From the NCBI GenBank assembly GCA_014360755.1, contig JACIWX010000002.1, positions 62,001-126,000 on the forward strand: DNA of 64,000 bases, in the 5' to 3' direction. The position numbers were made by a program, and so were the translations under genes. The stretch comes from Chloroflexota bacterium. GTDB lineage: Bacteria; Chloroflexota; Anaerolineae; UBA2200. Within the stretch, counting starts at the first letter, position 1; each line of letters starts with the position of its first letter. The notes beneath the pieces were generated by a model. The model did no database searches and was not told the DNA's origin. It saw only the letters and a list, made by a program, of their open reading frames with translations. Below, one piece after another: positions 1-8,902 of this stretch.

Positions 1-1
1 G

Positions 2-820
2 TTCATTATTCAGCCTACCTCTTCGCCAGTAAACCGCAATATTATGGAATTATTGATCATGATTGACACGGTCAAGCGCGCATCCGCCGGTCGGATCACA
101 GCAGTCATCCCGTATTACGCATATGGCCGCACAGACAAAAAGGACCAGCCCCGTGTACCGATCACGGCTCGGCTCATTGCGGATATGATTGGTGTGGCAG
201 GAGCCGATCGGGTGTTGCTGATAGATTTGCATGCGCAGCAAATCCAAGGCTTCTTTAGCATTTTTGTGGACGAGATCACCGCTTTCCCCATCTTGACTCA
301 GTATTGGATACGCAAGGGATTGCAAAATGCGGTGGTTGTGGCGCCGGATGTGGGGGCAGCCAAGCGCGCACGCAATTTTGCAGAGGCGCTGAACGCCCCG
401 TTAGCCATTATCGAGAAACGCCGCCCGGACAACCGCCCTGCTAGCCAGGCGCTGAATGTCATTGGCCATGTGCGTGGTAAAAATGCTATTATATTCGATG
501 ATGAAGTGGATACTGCCAGTACTTTGATGGAAGCGGTACATGTGCTGGAAAGGCGCGGCGTCCTAGGCATCTGGGCTTGTGTTACCCATGCGGTGCTCTC
601 TCCACCTGCTGTAGAGCGTATCCGGGACAGCAGCATCCGCGAATTGGTTGTGACCAACACGATTGCTTTGCCGCCTGAGAAAAGGCTTGACAAGATCACT
701 ATTCTTTCTGTGGCTCCGCTGCTGGCAGACGTAATCGACAGCATCCACCGCGGGCAATCGGTTGGTCAAGCGATTGACAAGTACGAAAAGTCTTGCGGTG
801 TATACCGGGGCGTGGCATGA
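2..820 (+). CDS. prs: ribose-phosphate pyrophosphokinase, 5' end outside window
   Basis: PRPP synthetase makes 5-phosphoribosyl diphosphate from ribose-5-phosphate and ATP in the cytoplasm, feeding purine, pyrimidine, His and Trp synthesis. The reading frame is open to the window edge and begins in the family's conserved IQPT..PVN..MELL block, so the gene starts upstream and about 272 C-terminal residues are visible. The flexible-loop region reads YGRTDKKDQPRVPITARL, followed by DLHAQQIQGFF and the PRPP-binding loop DDEVDTAST near visible residues 152-160 (numbered from the ATG at 44). The ATG at 44 is therefore internal. The gene ends before two hairpins, the second being a good intrinsic terminator, so it is probably the last gene of its transcript. 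Identification is firm. Confidence 0.95.
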   Translation, partial: FIIQPTSSPVNRNIMELLIMIDTVKRASAGRITAVIPYYAYGRTDKKDQPRVPITARLIADMIGVAGADRVLLIDLHAQQIQGFFSIFVDEITAFPILTQYWIRKGLQNAVVVAPDVGAAKRARNFAEALNAPLAIIEKRRPDNRPASQALNVIGHVRGKNAIIFDDEVDTASTLMEAVHVLERRGVLGIWACVTHAVLSPPAVERIRDSSIRELVVTNTIALPPEKRLDKITILSVAPLLADVIDSIHRGQSVGQAIDKYEKSCGVYRGVA

Positions 821-822
821 AA

Positions 823-860
823 ATTCTCCCGCAGGTTAGTCCTAGGTCCTGTGGGAGAAT
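823..860 (+). repeat. hairpin downstream of prs
   Basis: Arms ATTCTCCCGCAGG (823-835) and CCTGTGGGAGAAT (848-860) pair except for one G-U. No T run follows, so this may protect the 3' end or contribute to termination. Its left arm shares TCTCCCGCAGGTTA-like sequence with the terminator at 48556-48594. Confidence 0.6.
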
Positions 861-881
861 ACCCATCCTTGAATCCCCTAT

Positions 882-916
882 AGCCCCCATGGGCATGGCT
901 TTGGGGGCTTTCTTTT
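882..916 (+). terminator. prs: intrinsic terminator of prs
   Basis: AGCCCCC (882-888) pairs with GGGGGCT (903-909), followed by a T-rich tract TTCTTTT. It lies between prs and the secA promoter, as expected for a Rho-independent terminator. Confidence 0.8.
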
Positions 917-942
917 CACCTTTCCCCAACCTGTGGTATAAT
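913..942 (+). promoter_or_regulatory. secA: predicted promoter of secA
   Basis: Extended -10 TGGTATAAT (TATAAT at 937-942) with a weak -35 TTTTCA (913-918) at 18 bp. The -35 overlaps the T tract of the preceding terminator. Transcription would start near 949, about 30 nt before the secA ATG. Confidence 0.6.
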
Positions 943-979
943 CTTGGCATCAAGAACGATGTAGAGGACGATTCCCTTC

Positions 980-3931
980 ATGCTGAAAGGTTTGTTCGGT
1001 AAAATCGTGGGCGATGCCAATGCCAAGGAACTGAAACGGCTTCAGCCCATTGTCGACCAGATAAACGCACTGGAACCAGAGTACGAGCGGCTTTCTAATC
1101 AGGAGCTGCGTGCCTGCACCGAGGCTTTCAAACAGGAGGTTGAGGCTGCGGTTCACGAATTAAGGGTTCAGGTTGCTGAACTTCAGCAACAGGTCGCTGC
1201 AGAGCCTGACCCAGATCAGCGGCGTGACCTCGAGATTCGCTTGCAGGCTTTGACCAAGCGTCTGAGGGCAGCCGAGGAAGAGGTACTGAACGCACTGTTG
1301 CCAAGGGCTTTTGCAGTCGTGCGTGAGGCAGCCAAACGGACCCTGGGTGAACGGCACTTTGATGTGCAGCTCATGGGTGGCATTGTCCTGCACCAGGGCA
1401 AGATCGCCGAGATGAAAACAGGCGAGGGCAAAACCCTCGTTGCCACTTTGCCACTCTATTTAAACGCTTTGCTTGGACGCGGCGCCCATCTGGTTACCCC
1501 GAATGACTACCTGTCCAAATTTGGCGTACAGTGGATGGGCCCTATCTATCACCTGCTAGGCTTGACCGTGGGCGTGATTCAAACCGCTGCGGAAAATCCC
1601 GCCTTGGGTTCCTTTGTCTATGACCCCGATTATCCCGCTACGGATGACCGCTACCAAAATCTGCGCCCTGTGCCCCGGCGCGAGGCTTATCTTGCTGATA
1701 TTACCTACGGCACCAACAATGAGTTCGGGTTTGATTACCTGCGCGATAACATGGTCTGGGACCTGTCGCAATGTGTGCAACGCGAGCTGCATTATGCAAT
1801 TGTAGACGAAGTAGACAACATCCTCATTGATGAAGCCAGAACTCCTTTGATTATTTCAGGCCCGGCGGAGGAGTCAACGGACAATTATGTCCGCTTTGCC
1901 AGGCTGGTGAAGCAACTTCGGCCTGGGATTGATTACACCGTAGATGAAAAACTGCGCATCGTAACACTCACCGAAGAAGGCACAGCAAGGGTAGAGCGTG
2001 CATTGGGCATTGACAACCTCTATTCCCCGGAGCACTATAACCTCACGCCCTATTTGGAGAACGCGCTCAAAGCCGAGGCGCTGTTTAAAGCAGACCGGGA
2101 CTACATCGTCAAAGATGGACAGGTGATCATTGTAGACGAGTTCACCGGCCGGCTTATGTTTGGGCGGCGCTATTCCGAGGGACTACACCAAGCCATCGAA
2201 GCGAAGGAAGGGGTGCGGGTACAGCGAGAAAGCCTGACTTTGGCAACTATTTCCTTCCAGAACTATTTCCGCATGTACAACAAACTGGCTGGGATGACCG
2301 GGACTGCAGCTACGGAAGCCGAAGAGTTTCAGCGCATCTATGGCTTGGATGTGGTCGTTATCCCCACGCACAAGCCGATGATCCGTGTGGACTATCCCGA
2401 CCAGGTGTATAAGACGGAGAGCGCCAAGTTCCGTGCCGTGGTGCGCGAAATCGAAGAGTTGCACCGCCAAGGACGTCCGGTGTTGGTAGGCACGACCTCG
2501 GTAGAAAAGTCAGAGATGCTTTCCGAGATGCTGCGGCGCAAGGGCATACCGCATCAGGTGCTCAATGCCAAGCAACACGAGAAAGAAGCCATGATCATTG
2601 CCCAGGCTGGGCGGTCGGGGGCGGTAACCATTGCGACTAATATGGCTGGGCGTGGCGTGGACATCTTGCTTGGTGGCAAGCCAGAAGGCTTGGCGCGCGA
2701 CCAACTGCGCCGACAGGGCGTGGATTTGACTAAGGTGGATGCACAGACATGGGCAGAAGCATTGGCACGTGCCAGAGAGATCTGTGCCGCAGACAGGGAA
2801 AAAGTACTGGCTCTGGGCGGATTGCATGTCATTGGCACAGAGCGCCACGAGGCACGCCGCATTGACAACCAATTGCGCGGCCGTGCCGGCCGGCAAGGAG
2901 ACCCAGGTTCTTCGCGCTTTTACGTCTCGCTTGAAGATGACCTCATGAAGCGCTTTGGTGGTCCCACAGTAGCCAGCCTGATGGATCGGCTTGGTGTGGA
3001 CGAAGACATGCCTATCGAGCATGACCTGATCACACGCTCGATTGAGAACGCACAAATCAAAGTGGAAGGCTATAACTTTGATTTGCGCAAGCATTTATTG
3101 GAGTATGACGACGTTGTCAACCAACAGCGCAAACTCATTTACGAGCAGCGGCGTCTGATCCTCACTGCGAATACGCTGAAGGATACTATTTTGGGCATGG
3201 TTCAGGATGAGCTCAGTGCGATGGTCATGAAACACACGGCGGGTGATCCTATCGAATGGGACCTGCCGGGGCTGTGGCAAGAGGTGCGCTCTATCCTGCC
3301 ATTGCCTGATCATGTTCATCCCAAGTGGGAAGGCCTGAACGCTGAGCAGATTGAGGAGCAACTGTTGAACTTATCTGCCCGCTTGTACGAGGAGAAAGAG
3401 CAGCAATTGGGTTCCGAAATGATGCGGCAATTGGAGCGTTTGCTCATGCTCCATGTGGTGGACAGCCGCTGGGTTAGGCACTTGACGGCGTTAGATGAAT
3501 TGCGCGAGGGCATAGGGCTGCGTGCTTTTGGGCAGCGCGATCCCCTTGTAGAGTACAAGCGTGAAGCTTTTGACATGTTCGACGAATTGAAGGAAGGCAT
3601 TGCTCACGATATTGCACGCAGGATTTACTTCACAACCCTTGTCCGTGAGCCGGTACGGCGCACGGTACAGGCTTATCACCCTGGTTCTATGGAGCCAGGT
3701 GCAGTTTCCAGGCAGGGGACGACCCCAGCGCGGGCTGGAACTGGGCATGGCCGAACCATTGGACGCAATGACCCCTGTCCGTGTGGCAGTGGTCGCAAGT
3801 ACAAGAACTGTTGCATGCGCCGAGACATGTCCACAGGGCAGGCACAAGATAGCCAAGCGACTGCGGCAAGCAAGCAGCCAGTGGCTGTAAGCAGTGCTAA
3901 GCATCGGATGCGGAAAAAGAAACGTAGATAG
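980..3931 (+). CDS. secA: preprotein translocase ATPase SecA
   Basis: SecA is the motor that pushes unfolded secretory proteins through the SecYEG channel. The 983-residue product has Walker A MKTGEGKT at 145-152, the [15 protein letters not shown] block, the DEAD-like [17 protein letters not shown] motif, the helicase motif [10 protein letters not shown] and [13 protein letters not shown], and a C-terminal SEC-C zinc motif ([13 protein letters not shown], about 933-945) before a basic tail. Walker A lies about 43 residues later than in E. coli SecA because of a heptad-like charged insertion at about 55-100, probably a coiled coil. GAGG at 964-967 is a distant but plausible ribosome site for the ATG. 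It has its own promoter, and the ptb gene follows after 24 bp. Confidence 0.97.
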   Translation: MLKGLFGKIVGDANAKELKRLQPIVDQINALEPEYERLSNQELRACTEAFKQEVEAAVHELRVQVAELQQQVAAEPDPDQRRDLEIRLQALTKRLRAAEEEVLNALLPRAFAVVREAAKRTLGERHFDVQLMGGIVLHQGKIAEMKTGEGKTLVATLPLYLNALLGRGAHLVTPNDYLSKFGVQWMGPIYHLLGLTVGVIQTAAENPALGSFVYDPDYPATDDRYQNLRPVPRREAYLADITYGTNNEFGFDYLRDNMVWDLSQCVQRELHYAIVDEVDNILIDEARTPLIISGPAEESTDNYVRFARLVKQLRPGIDYTVDEKLRIVTLTEEGTARVERALGIDNLYSPEHYNLTPYLENALKAEALFKADRDYIVKDGQVIIVDEFTGRLMFGRRYSEGLHQAIEAKEGVRVQRESLTLATISFQNYFRMYNKLAGMTGTAATEAEEFQRIYGLDVVVIPTHKPMIRVDYPDQVYKTESAKFRAVVREIEELHRQGRPVLVGTTSVEKSEMLSEMLRRKGIPHQVLNAKQHEKEAMIIAQAGRSGAVTIATNMAGRGVDILLGGKPEGLARDQLRRQGVDLTKVDAQTWAEALARAREICAADREKVLALGGLHVIGTERHEARRIDNQLRGRAGRQGDPGSSRFYVSLEDDLMKRFGGPTVASLMDRLGVDEDMPIEHDLITRSIENAQIKVEGYNFDLRKHLLEYDDVVNQQRKLIYEQRRLILTANTLKDTILGMVQDELSAMVMKHTAGDPIEWDLPGLWQEVRSILPLPDHVHPKWEGLNAEQIEEQLLNLSARLYEEKEQQLGSEMMRQLERLLMLHVVDSRWVRHLTALDELREGIGLRAFGQRDPLVEYKREAFDMFDELKEGIAHDIARRIYFTTLVREPVRRTVQAYHPGSMEPGAVSRQGTTPARAGTGHGRTIGRNDPCPCGSGRKYKNCCMRRDMSTGQAQDSQATAASKQPVAVSSAKHRMRKKKRR

Positions 3932-3955
3932 ACATTTTTGCGTGAGAGGAGGTAT

Positions 3956-4858
3956 ATGGCGATTAAAAATTTCACCGAGTTGATGGCTGAAGCCAAGAAG
4001 GCGGGGCCAAAAATGGTGGCGGTTGCTGCCCCGCATGAGCCAGAAATCCTGCTGGCGGCTCAGGATGCGGAACGGGAGGGCATCGCAAATTGTACGTTGG
4101 TGGGAGATCGTGAGCTGATTCGCAGGTTGGCTGCGGAGCATGAAATTGACATCACCAAAATGATGATCATTCAGGAGCCAGAGCCGAAAGCGGCAGCGCG
4201 CAAGGTGATGGAATTATTGCGCATGGGCCATGCTGATTTGGCAATGAAGGGCAAGGTAGAGACAGGAGATTTTTTGCGCGCAGCCCTGGATCGTGAAATG
4301 GGCTTGCGCATTGGCCGCCTCTTCACACACATTGCTGTTTTTGAACTGCCAGGTTTTGATCGACTGCTGTTTGTGACAGATTCAGGTGTTGTGGTTGCCC
4401 CAACATTGGAGCAGAAGGTGGAGATTGTGCAGAATGCCATCATGGTGGCGCAGCGCTTGGGGGTAACAGAGCCCAAGGTAGCGATCCTGGCGGCTACGGA
4501 GATGGTCAACCCTAAAATCCCCACAACCATGGATGCTGCGAACTTGGCTAAGATGGCGGATCGAGGGCAGATCCAAGGTGGGCTTGTAGATGGTCCCCTT
4601 GCTCTGGATAATGCGATCTCGCCAGAATCCGTTGCCATCAAGGGCATCAAGAGCCCGGTTGCAGGATATGCGGATATCTTGGTGGCTCCGGATGTCGAAG
4701 CAGGGAATATGCTCGCCAAGGCAATGACCTATTTTGCCAAAGGGAAAATGGCTGGCGTAGTGGTGGGCGGCAAATCCCCGCTGATTGTCGCCTCCCGCTC
4801 CGACCCGCATGAAACCAAATTGGTCTCCATGGGCTTGGGCGTCATCCTGGCTTCGTAA
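3956..4858 (+). CDS. ptb: phosphate butyryltransferase / phosphate acyltransferase
   Basis: Converts an acyl-CoA (butyryl-, isobutyryl- or acetyl-CoA) and phosphate to acyl phosphate and CoA, the step before ATP formation by an acyl kinase. The 300-residue product matches the Ptb/PTA family: a KMVAVAAPHEPEIL-type opening, GIANCTLVGDRELI, a DLAMKGKVETGDFLRA segment and a glycine-rich C-terminal GVVVGGKSPLIVASRSD. I chose the ATG at 3956 because AGGAGG ends 3 bp upstream; a TTG at 3938 would add six residues. The matching butyrate kinase is 12 kb away. The next gene encodes a GxxExxY protein between inverted repeats, which appears to have been inserted between ptb and the oxidoreductase operon. 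The exact acyl specificity cannot be read from sequence. Confidence 0.88.
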   Translation: MAIKNFTELMAEAKKAGPKMVAVAAPHEPEILLAAQDAEREGIANCTLVGDRELIRRLAAEHEIDITKMMIIQEPEPKAAARKVMELLRMGHADLAMKGKVETGDFLRAALDREMGLRIGRLFTHIAVFELPGFDRLLFVTDSGVVVAPTLEQKVEIVQNAIMVAQRLGVTEPKVAILAATEMVNPKIPTTMDAANLAKMADRGQIQGGLVDGPLALDNAISPESVAIKGIKSPVAGYADILVAPDVEAGNMLAKAMTYFAKGKMAGVVVGGKSPLIVASRSDPHETKLVSMGLGVILAS

Positions 4859-4859
4859 G

Positions 4860-4893
4860 ATTTACCGCAGAGGTCACAGAGAGCGCAGAAGGA
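4860..4893. repeat. left inverted repeat flanking the GxxExxY gene
   Basis: Begins one base after the ptb stop codon and reads ATTTACCGCAGAGGTCACAG followed by AGAGCGCAGAAGGA. It is an imperfect inverted copy of 5391-5425: both read AAGATTT..ACC..GAG..CACAGAG..CAGA when oriented outside to inside. Confidence 0.6.
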
Positions 4894-4918
4894 ATATCCT
4901 TCTCAGCGGGGAGCGGGT

Positions 4919-5329
4919 TTGTTGGAAGAAGCAGAGAGAGTCAATTACATTACAGAGGGTATTATCAAGTCTGCTATTGCGGTGCACAAGGCTTTAGGCC
5001 CTGGCCTGCTCGAAAGCGCTTATGAAACATGCCTCGCTTTTGAGCTTGCTCAGCAAGGTTTCAAAGTCGCGGCTCAGAAAGCATTGCCTGTGCTCTATCG
5101 TGATGTGAGACTGGACTGTGCTTATCGTATTGACCTCTTAGTTGACGAGGCGGTGATTGTGGAGATCAAAGCCATAGATCGGCTTGCTCCTATACACGAA
5201 GCTCAACTGCTTTCTTACCTGAAACTGTCTGGTTACAAGGTCGGTTTGCTGATCCATTTCAATGTGAAGGTTTTGCGAGATGGTGTTCGTCGCTTGGTAA
5301 ATACCCCTATTGGTTTCTGGGACTTGTGA
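4919..5329 (+). CDS. GxxExxY family protein
   Basis: A 136-residue member of the GxxExxY (PDDEXK-like) family, which has no settled function. The name-giving motif is seen as GPGLLESAYE, followed by LPVLYRDVRLDCAYRIDLLV, the acidic VIVEIKAID (a D..ExK arrangement typical of PD-(D/E)xK nuclease folds), HEAQLLSYLKLSG and LLIHFNV. The start is a TTG at 4919 (a second TTG follows at once) after a GGGGAGCGGG stretch; no good ATG exists. It is enclosed by inverted repeats that directly abut the ptb stop codon on the left and the ribosome site of the next gene on the right. This suggests a small mobile or domesticated module inserted into a metabolic operon. Confidence 0.85.
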   Translation: MLEEAERVNYITEGIIKSAIAVHKALGPGLLESAYETCLAFELAQQGFKVAAQKALPVLYRDVRLDCAYRIDLLVDEAVIVEIKAIDRLAPIHEAQLLSYLKLSGYKVGLLIHFNVKVLRDGVRRLVNTPIGFWDL

Positions 5330-5390
5330 ACAGGGCATGTCGTTACCGTAAAAGGAATTACCTCACGGAAAAGGGGAATTTCTAGCCTAC

Positions 5391-5425
5391 TCTGTGTGCT
5401 CTGTGCTCTCGGTGGTAAAATCTTT
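5391..5425. repeat. right inverted repeat flanking the GxxExxY gene
   Basis: Reads TCTGTGTGCTCTGTGCTCTC then GGTGGTAAAATCTTT. Its reverse complement aligns with 4860-4893 with small gaps. It ends three bases before the AAGGAGG ribosome site of the oxidoreductase gamma gene. Confidence 0.6.
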
Positions 5426-5440
5426 AGCAAGGAGGCAGAT

Positions 5441-6013
5441 ATGATCGAAGTGCGGATCCACGGGCGTGGCGGGCAGGGGGCAGTGATTGCCTCAAAGGTG
5501 CTGGCGGATGCTGCCTTCCGCGAAGGGCGTTATGTGCAATCCTTCCCCTCCTTTGGCGTGGAACGGCGTGGCGCACCGGTGGCTGCTTTCACGCGCATTG
5601 ACGACCGGCCGGTGCGTATTCGCTGTCAGATTTATCATCCGGACCACGTGATGGTGCTCGATCCCAGTTTGATGCAAGTGGTGGATGTTACTGCAGGGCT
5701 TAAGGAGGGCGGCTGGATTTTGATCAATAGCGAACAGCCCCCAGAATCTTTTGGCCTTTCTTCCCGCTTTCGTGTCGCTACAGTTGATGCCAACCGCATT
5801 GCCATAAAATATCACCTGGGCCCACGCACCGCCCCCATTGTCAATACCGCGATCTTGGGGGCTTTTGCGCGCATCACGGGTATTGTCAGTTTAGAAGCGG
5901 TGACGGAGGCGGTGCGCGAGGCGGTGCCAGTGAAACCTGAGGACAATGTGGCTGCCACGAAAGAGGCATATGAGAGTGTAGTAGTGAATAGGGAGCATAA
6001 CTATGAGCAATGA
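5441..6013 (+). CDS. porG: 2-oxoacid:ferredoxin oxidoreductase, gamma subunit
   Basis: Gamma subunit of a pyruvate- or branched-chain-2-oxoacid:ferredoxin oxidoreductase, which oxidatively decarboxylates a 2-oxoacid to acyl-CoA while reducing ferredoxin. The 190 residues show the family signature RIHGRGGQGAVIASKVLADA near the N-terminus, then QSFPSFGVERRGAPV and a VLDPSLM segment, covering the usual full length. The ATG at 5441 follows AAGGAGG (5429-5435) by 5 bp; an upstream in-frame start lies inside the inverted repeat and is unlikely. It overlaps the fused delta subunit by 11 bp, so the four subunits are translationally coupled. Substrate is not fixed by sequence, but a neighbouring ptb favours an acyl-CoA that goes on to an acyl phosphate. 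Confidence 0.9.
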   Translation: MIEVRIHGRGGQGAVIASKVLADAAFREGRYVQSFPSFGVERRGAPVAAFTRIDDRPVRIRCQIYHPDHVMVLDPSLMQVVDVTAGLKEGGWILINSEQPPESFGLSSRFRVATVDANRIAIKYHLGPRTAPIVNTAILGAFARITGIVSLEAVTEAVREAVPVKPEDNVAATKEAYESVVVNREHNYEQ

Positions 6014-7760
6014 CTCGTCAACCCCCAAGCGATTCGATGAGGCAAAGGTCATCGTTTTCCAAAGCGAGGCCGATATGCCTGAGGTGGCCATGTCCTTGGC
6101 CACCACTTTGTACAACAAGACAGGTTCATGGCGTTACCTGCGGCCGGTATACCGCAACAAGACGCCCCCGTGCAACCATGCCTGCCCTGCAGGGGAGGAC
6201 ATTGTCCAATATGTGGGGATGGTGAACAAGGGAGATTATGAAGGAGCGCTGCGGAGAATTCTGGAAGAGAATCCATTCCCCGGGGTATGTGGCCGTGTGT
6301 GCCCCCATCCCTGTGAATACGAATGCAACCGCAGCCAGTTGGGTGGGGCGATCGCTATCCATGCGCTGGAGCGGTTTCTATCTGACCTCTCCCTAGAACG
6401 TGTACTGCCCGTTCTGAAACCAGTGGCGCCCTCGGCAGCGAAGGTCGCTGTCATTGGTTCGGGTCCGGCTGGCCTGTCTTGTGCCTACCAGTTGGCACGT
6501 CGAGGATATAGTGTTACCGTCTTCGAAGCGCTGACCTCGCCGGGAGGCATGATGCGCGTAGGCATCCCCCCTTATCGCTTGCCCCGTGAGGTGCTAGACC
6601 GTGAAATTGCAAGGATAGAGACACTGGGCGTCGAGATCCAGACCAGCATGCGCCTAGGCGACAACCTGAGCTGGGACCACCTGAAGCCTTATCAGGCTGT
6701 GTTCTTGGCTATTGGTCAGCATCGCAGCCATACACTGGGCATCAGTGGTGAAGAGGGGCCAGGCGTGTTAGCGGGCTTGGATTTCTTGCGCCGGGTCAAC
6801 CTGGGCCAGAAGGTAGAGATTGGGCCGAGAGTAGCCGTTATCGGCGGAGGCAACACGGCTATGGATGCTGCTCGTTCCGCATTGCGCCTCGGTGCTGCCC
6901 AGGTCGCCGTTTTATACCGGCGTTCGCGCCAGGAAATGCCCGCCATCCCTGAAGAAGTGGACGAAGCGGAGCAAGAGGGAGTCCGCATCGAGTACCTGAC
7001 CGCGCCAGTGGAAGTGCTGCGCACAGATGGAAAAGTTACCGGCCTGCGTTGTGTGCGCATGCGGCTGGGCGCGCCGGACGCAAGCGGGCGGCGTCGCCCC
7101 GAACCCATACCTGGCTCTGAGCATACGTTGGAGGTGGACTCAGTGATCGCTGCTTTGGGCCAGGATGCTGACCTCTCCTGTCTACCCGAAGGAGTACAGG
7201 TGGAGGATAATCGCATTGTCATTCAGGAAACGGGGGCTACTTTGACACAAGGGGTTTTCGCGGGCGGGGATGCAGCCACCGGTTTTGGCACGGTAGCCCA
7301 TGCCATTGGTTCTGGCAAGCGTGCAGCCTTGGCAATCGACTGCTATCTGCGCGGTGAGGCTCTGCCAAGTTTCCCGCCCCTGACGGAACACGTACATGCC
7401 GCACCACGAGAGATGGATCCAACGGTAGTACGCTTTGAGGACATTAACTTGGCGTATTTCACGGAGGAACCGCGCACACCGCAACCACAGCGTGCCGCGG
7501 CAGAACGGGTCAGGGACTTTGCGGAGGTAAACTTGGGACTGGCGGAAAGTGCGGCACAGCGTGAGGCGGCGCGCTGCTTCAGTTGTGGCACATGCAATGC
7601 CTGCGATACGTGCTGGCTGTATTGCCCCGATGTCGCCATCAACCGCCACGACCACACCTACGAAGTCAATTACGACTACTGCAAAGGCTGCGGAGTATGC
7701 GCAGAAGAGTGCCCTCGTGAAGCTATTTCCATCGAGGAGGAACTGAAATGGAAAAAGTAA
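6003..7760 (+). CDS. fused GltD-like flavoprotein and delta (ferredoxin) subunit of 2-oxoacid oxidoreductase
   Basis: A 585-residue protein. The N-terminus (about 20-50) has the TGSWRYLRPVY block known from PorD delta subunits. It is followed by a cysteine-rich GltD N-terminal segment (PCNHACPAG, VCGRVCPHPCEYECNR), an FAD-binding GSGPAG motif, a second nucleotide-binding GGGNTAMDAA motif, the YRRSRQEMPA block and GGDAATGFGTVAHAI. The C-terminus carries two [4Fe-4S] cysteine sets (CFSCGTCNACDTC..CP and CKGCGVCAEECP). A GltD-like module appears to have been placed inside a delta subunit, suggesting direct electron exchange between NAD(P)H and the oxidoreductase or its ferredoxin. It overlaps the genes on both sides (11 and 13 bp). 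Family assignment is firm; the electron route is inference. Confidence 0.85.
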   Translation: MSNDSSTPKRFDEAKVIVFQSEADMPEVAMSLATTLYNKTGSWRYLRPVYRNKTPPCNHACPAGEDIVQYVGMVNKGDYEGALRRILEENPFPGVCGRVCPHPCEYECNRSQLGGAIAIHALERFLSDLSLERVLPVLKPVAPSAAKVAVIGSGPAGLSCAYQLARRGYSVTVFEALTSPGGMMRVGIPPYRLPREVLDREIARIETLGVEIQTSMRLGDNLSWDHLKPYQAVFLAIGQHRSHTLGISGEEGPGVLAGLDFLRRVNLGQKVEIGPRVAVIGGGNTAMDAARSALRLGAAQVAVLYRRSRQEMPAIPEEVDEAEQEGVRIEYLTAPVEVLRTDGKVTGLRCVRMRLGAPDASGRRRPEPIPGSEHTLEVDSVIAALGQDADLSCLPEGVQVEDNRIVIQETGATLTQGVFAGGDAATGFGTVAHAIGSGKRAALAIDCYLRGEALPSFPPLTEHVHAAPREMDPTVVRFEDINLAYFTEEPRTPQPQRAAAERVRDFAEVNLGLAESAAQREAARCFSCGTCNACDTCWLYCPDVAINRHDHTYEVNYDYCKGCGVCAEECPREAISIEEELKWKK

Positions 7761-8902
7761 TCATGGGCAACCATGCTGTATCCTATGGGGTACAGCTTGC
7801 TCGTGTGCAGGTCATTGCGGCTTATCCGATTACGCCGCAGACGCAAGTGGTGGAGATGCTCTCCGAATTCTGTGCGGATGGGCTGCTGGATGCCAAGTTC
7901 ATCAAAGTTGAGTCCGAGCACTCGGTGATGGCTGCCGTTGTCGGTGCTTCTATCGCTGGCGCGCGAGCATTCACCGCGACCTCTTCCCATGGTTTGGCGC
8001 TGATGCATGAGGTATTGCATTGGGCTTCGGGCGGGCGGTTGCCGATTGTCATGGCGAATGTCAACCGCGCTCTAGGGCCTGGGTGGAATGTGTGGACAGA
8101 GCAGACGGATAGCCTGGCGCAGCGCGACACCGGCTGGATTCAACTCTACTGTGAGACCAACCAGGAAGTGCTGGATATGGTGATACAGGCGTACAAGATC
8201 GCCGAGACGGTTCTCCTTCCTGTAATGCTTGTGCTGGATGCTTTTGTGCTCTCCCACACTGAAGAACCAGTGGACATCCCGGACCAGGCCGCTGTGGATC
8301 GTTTCTTGCCACCCTATCAGCCCAAGTTCCGCTTACAGCCGGGCAATCCCTGCTCCTTCTATGGCTTGGTTGCACCTGAGCACTGGATGGAGTTGCGTTA
8401 CAAGATGCAGCGCGCGATGGAACAGGCAGTCGAGGTTACACAACAGGTGGGTGCAGAATTTGGCCAAGTGTTCGGACGCCCATACGATGTAGTGGAAAAG
8501 TACCGCATGGAAGATGCGGAGATTGTCTTGGTGACATCGGGTAGCATTGTCGGCACCTCGCGCGAGGTAGTGGATGAACTGCGCGCACAGGGCCAGAGGG
8601 TGGGGCTGCTCAAGATGCGAATGTTCCGCCCCTTCCCCTTTGTCGCGGTGCGCGAAGCATTGGCTGGGGTGAAGAAGGTGGCTGTCATAGACCGCAATAT
8701 CTCCTATGGCCATGGAGGGATCTTTGCCTCGGAATTGAAGGCGGCGTTGTACGGCATGCCTAACCCGCCCACGGTTTTCCCCTTCATTATTGGCTTGGGT
8801 GGACGCGATGTAACCCCCCAGTCCATTCACAAGATTGTCCAATACACCCAGCAGTACGACAAGCCCGCCGAAGAGATTATCTGGATGGAGGTCAAGCGAT
8901 GA
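7748..8902 (+). CDS. porA: 2-oxoacid:ferredoxin oxidoreductase, alpha subunit
   Basis: Alpha subunit of the same complex (384 residues, normal length). It opens with MGNHAVSYGVQLARVQVIAA and the YPITPQTQVVE motif of domain I, then ESEHSVMAAVVGASIAGARAFTATSS and HEVLHWASGGRLPIVM, where the pyrimidine part of thiamine diphosphate and the interface with beta lie. The C-terminal domain II contains VTSGSIVGTSREVVDELRA and KMRMFRPFP, as in pyruvate and 2-ketoisovalerate enzymes. Its ATG overlaps the end of the fused delta gene by 13 bp and its end overlaps beta by 4 bp. Sequence alone does not separate pyruvate from branched-chain specificity. Confidence 0.92.
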   Translation: MEKVIMGNHAVSYGVQLARVQVIAAYPITPQTQVVEMLSEFCADGLLDAKFIKVESEHSVMAAVVGASIAGARAFTATSSHGLALMHEVLHWASGGRLPIVMANVNRALGPGWNVWTEQTDSLAQRDTGWIQLYCETNQEVLDMVIQAYKIAETVLLPVMLVLDAFVLSHTEEPVDIPDQAAVDRFLPPYQPKFRLQPGNPCSFYGLVAPEHWMELRYKMQRAMEQAVEVTQQVGAEFGQVFGRPYDVVEKYRMEDAEIVLVTSGSIVGTSREVVDELRAQGQRVGLLKMRMFRPFPFVAVREALAGVKKVAVIDRNISYGHGGIFASELKAALYGMPNPPTVFPFIIGLGGRDVTPQSIHKIVQYTQQYDKPAEEIIWMEVKR

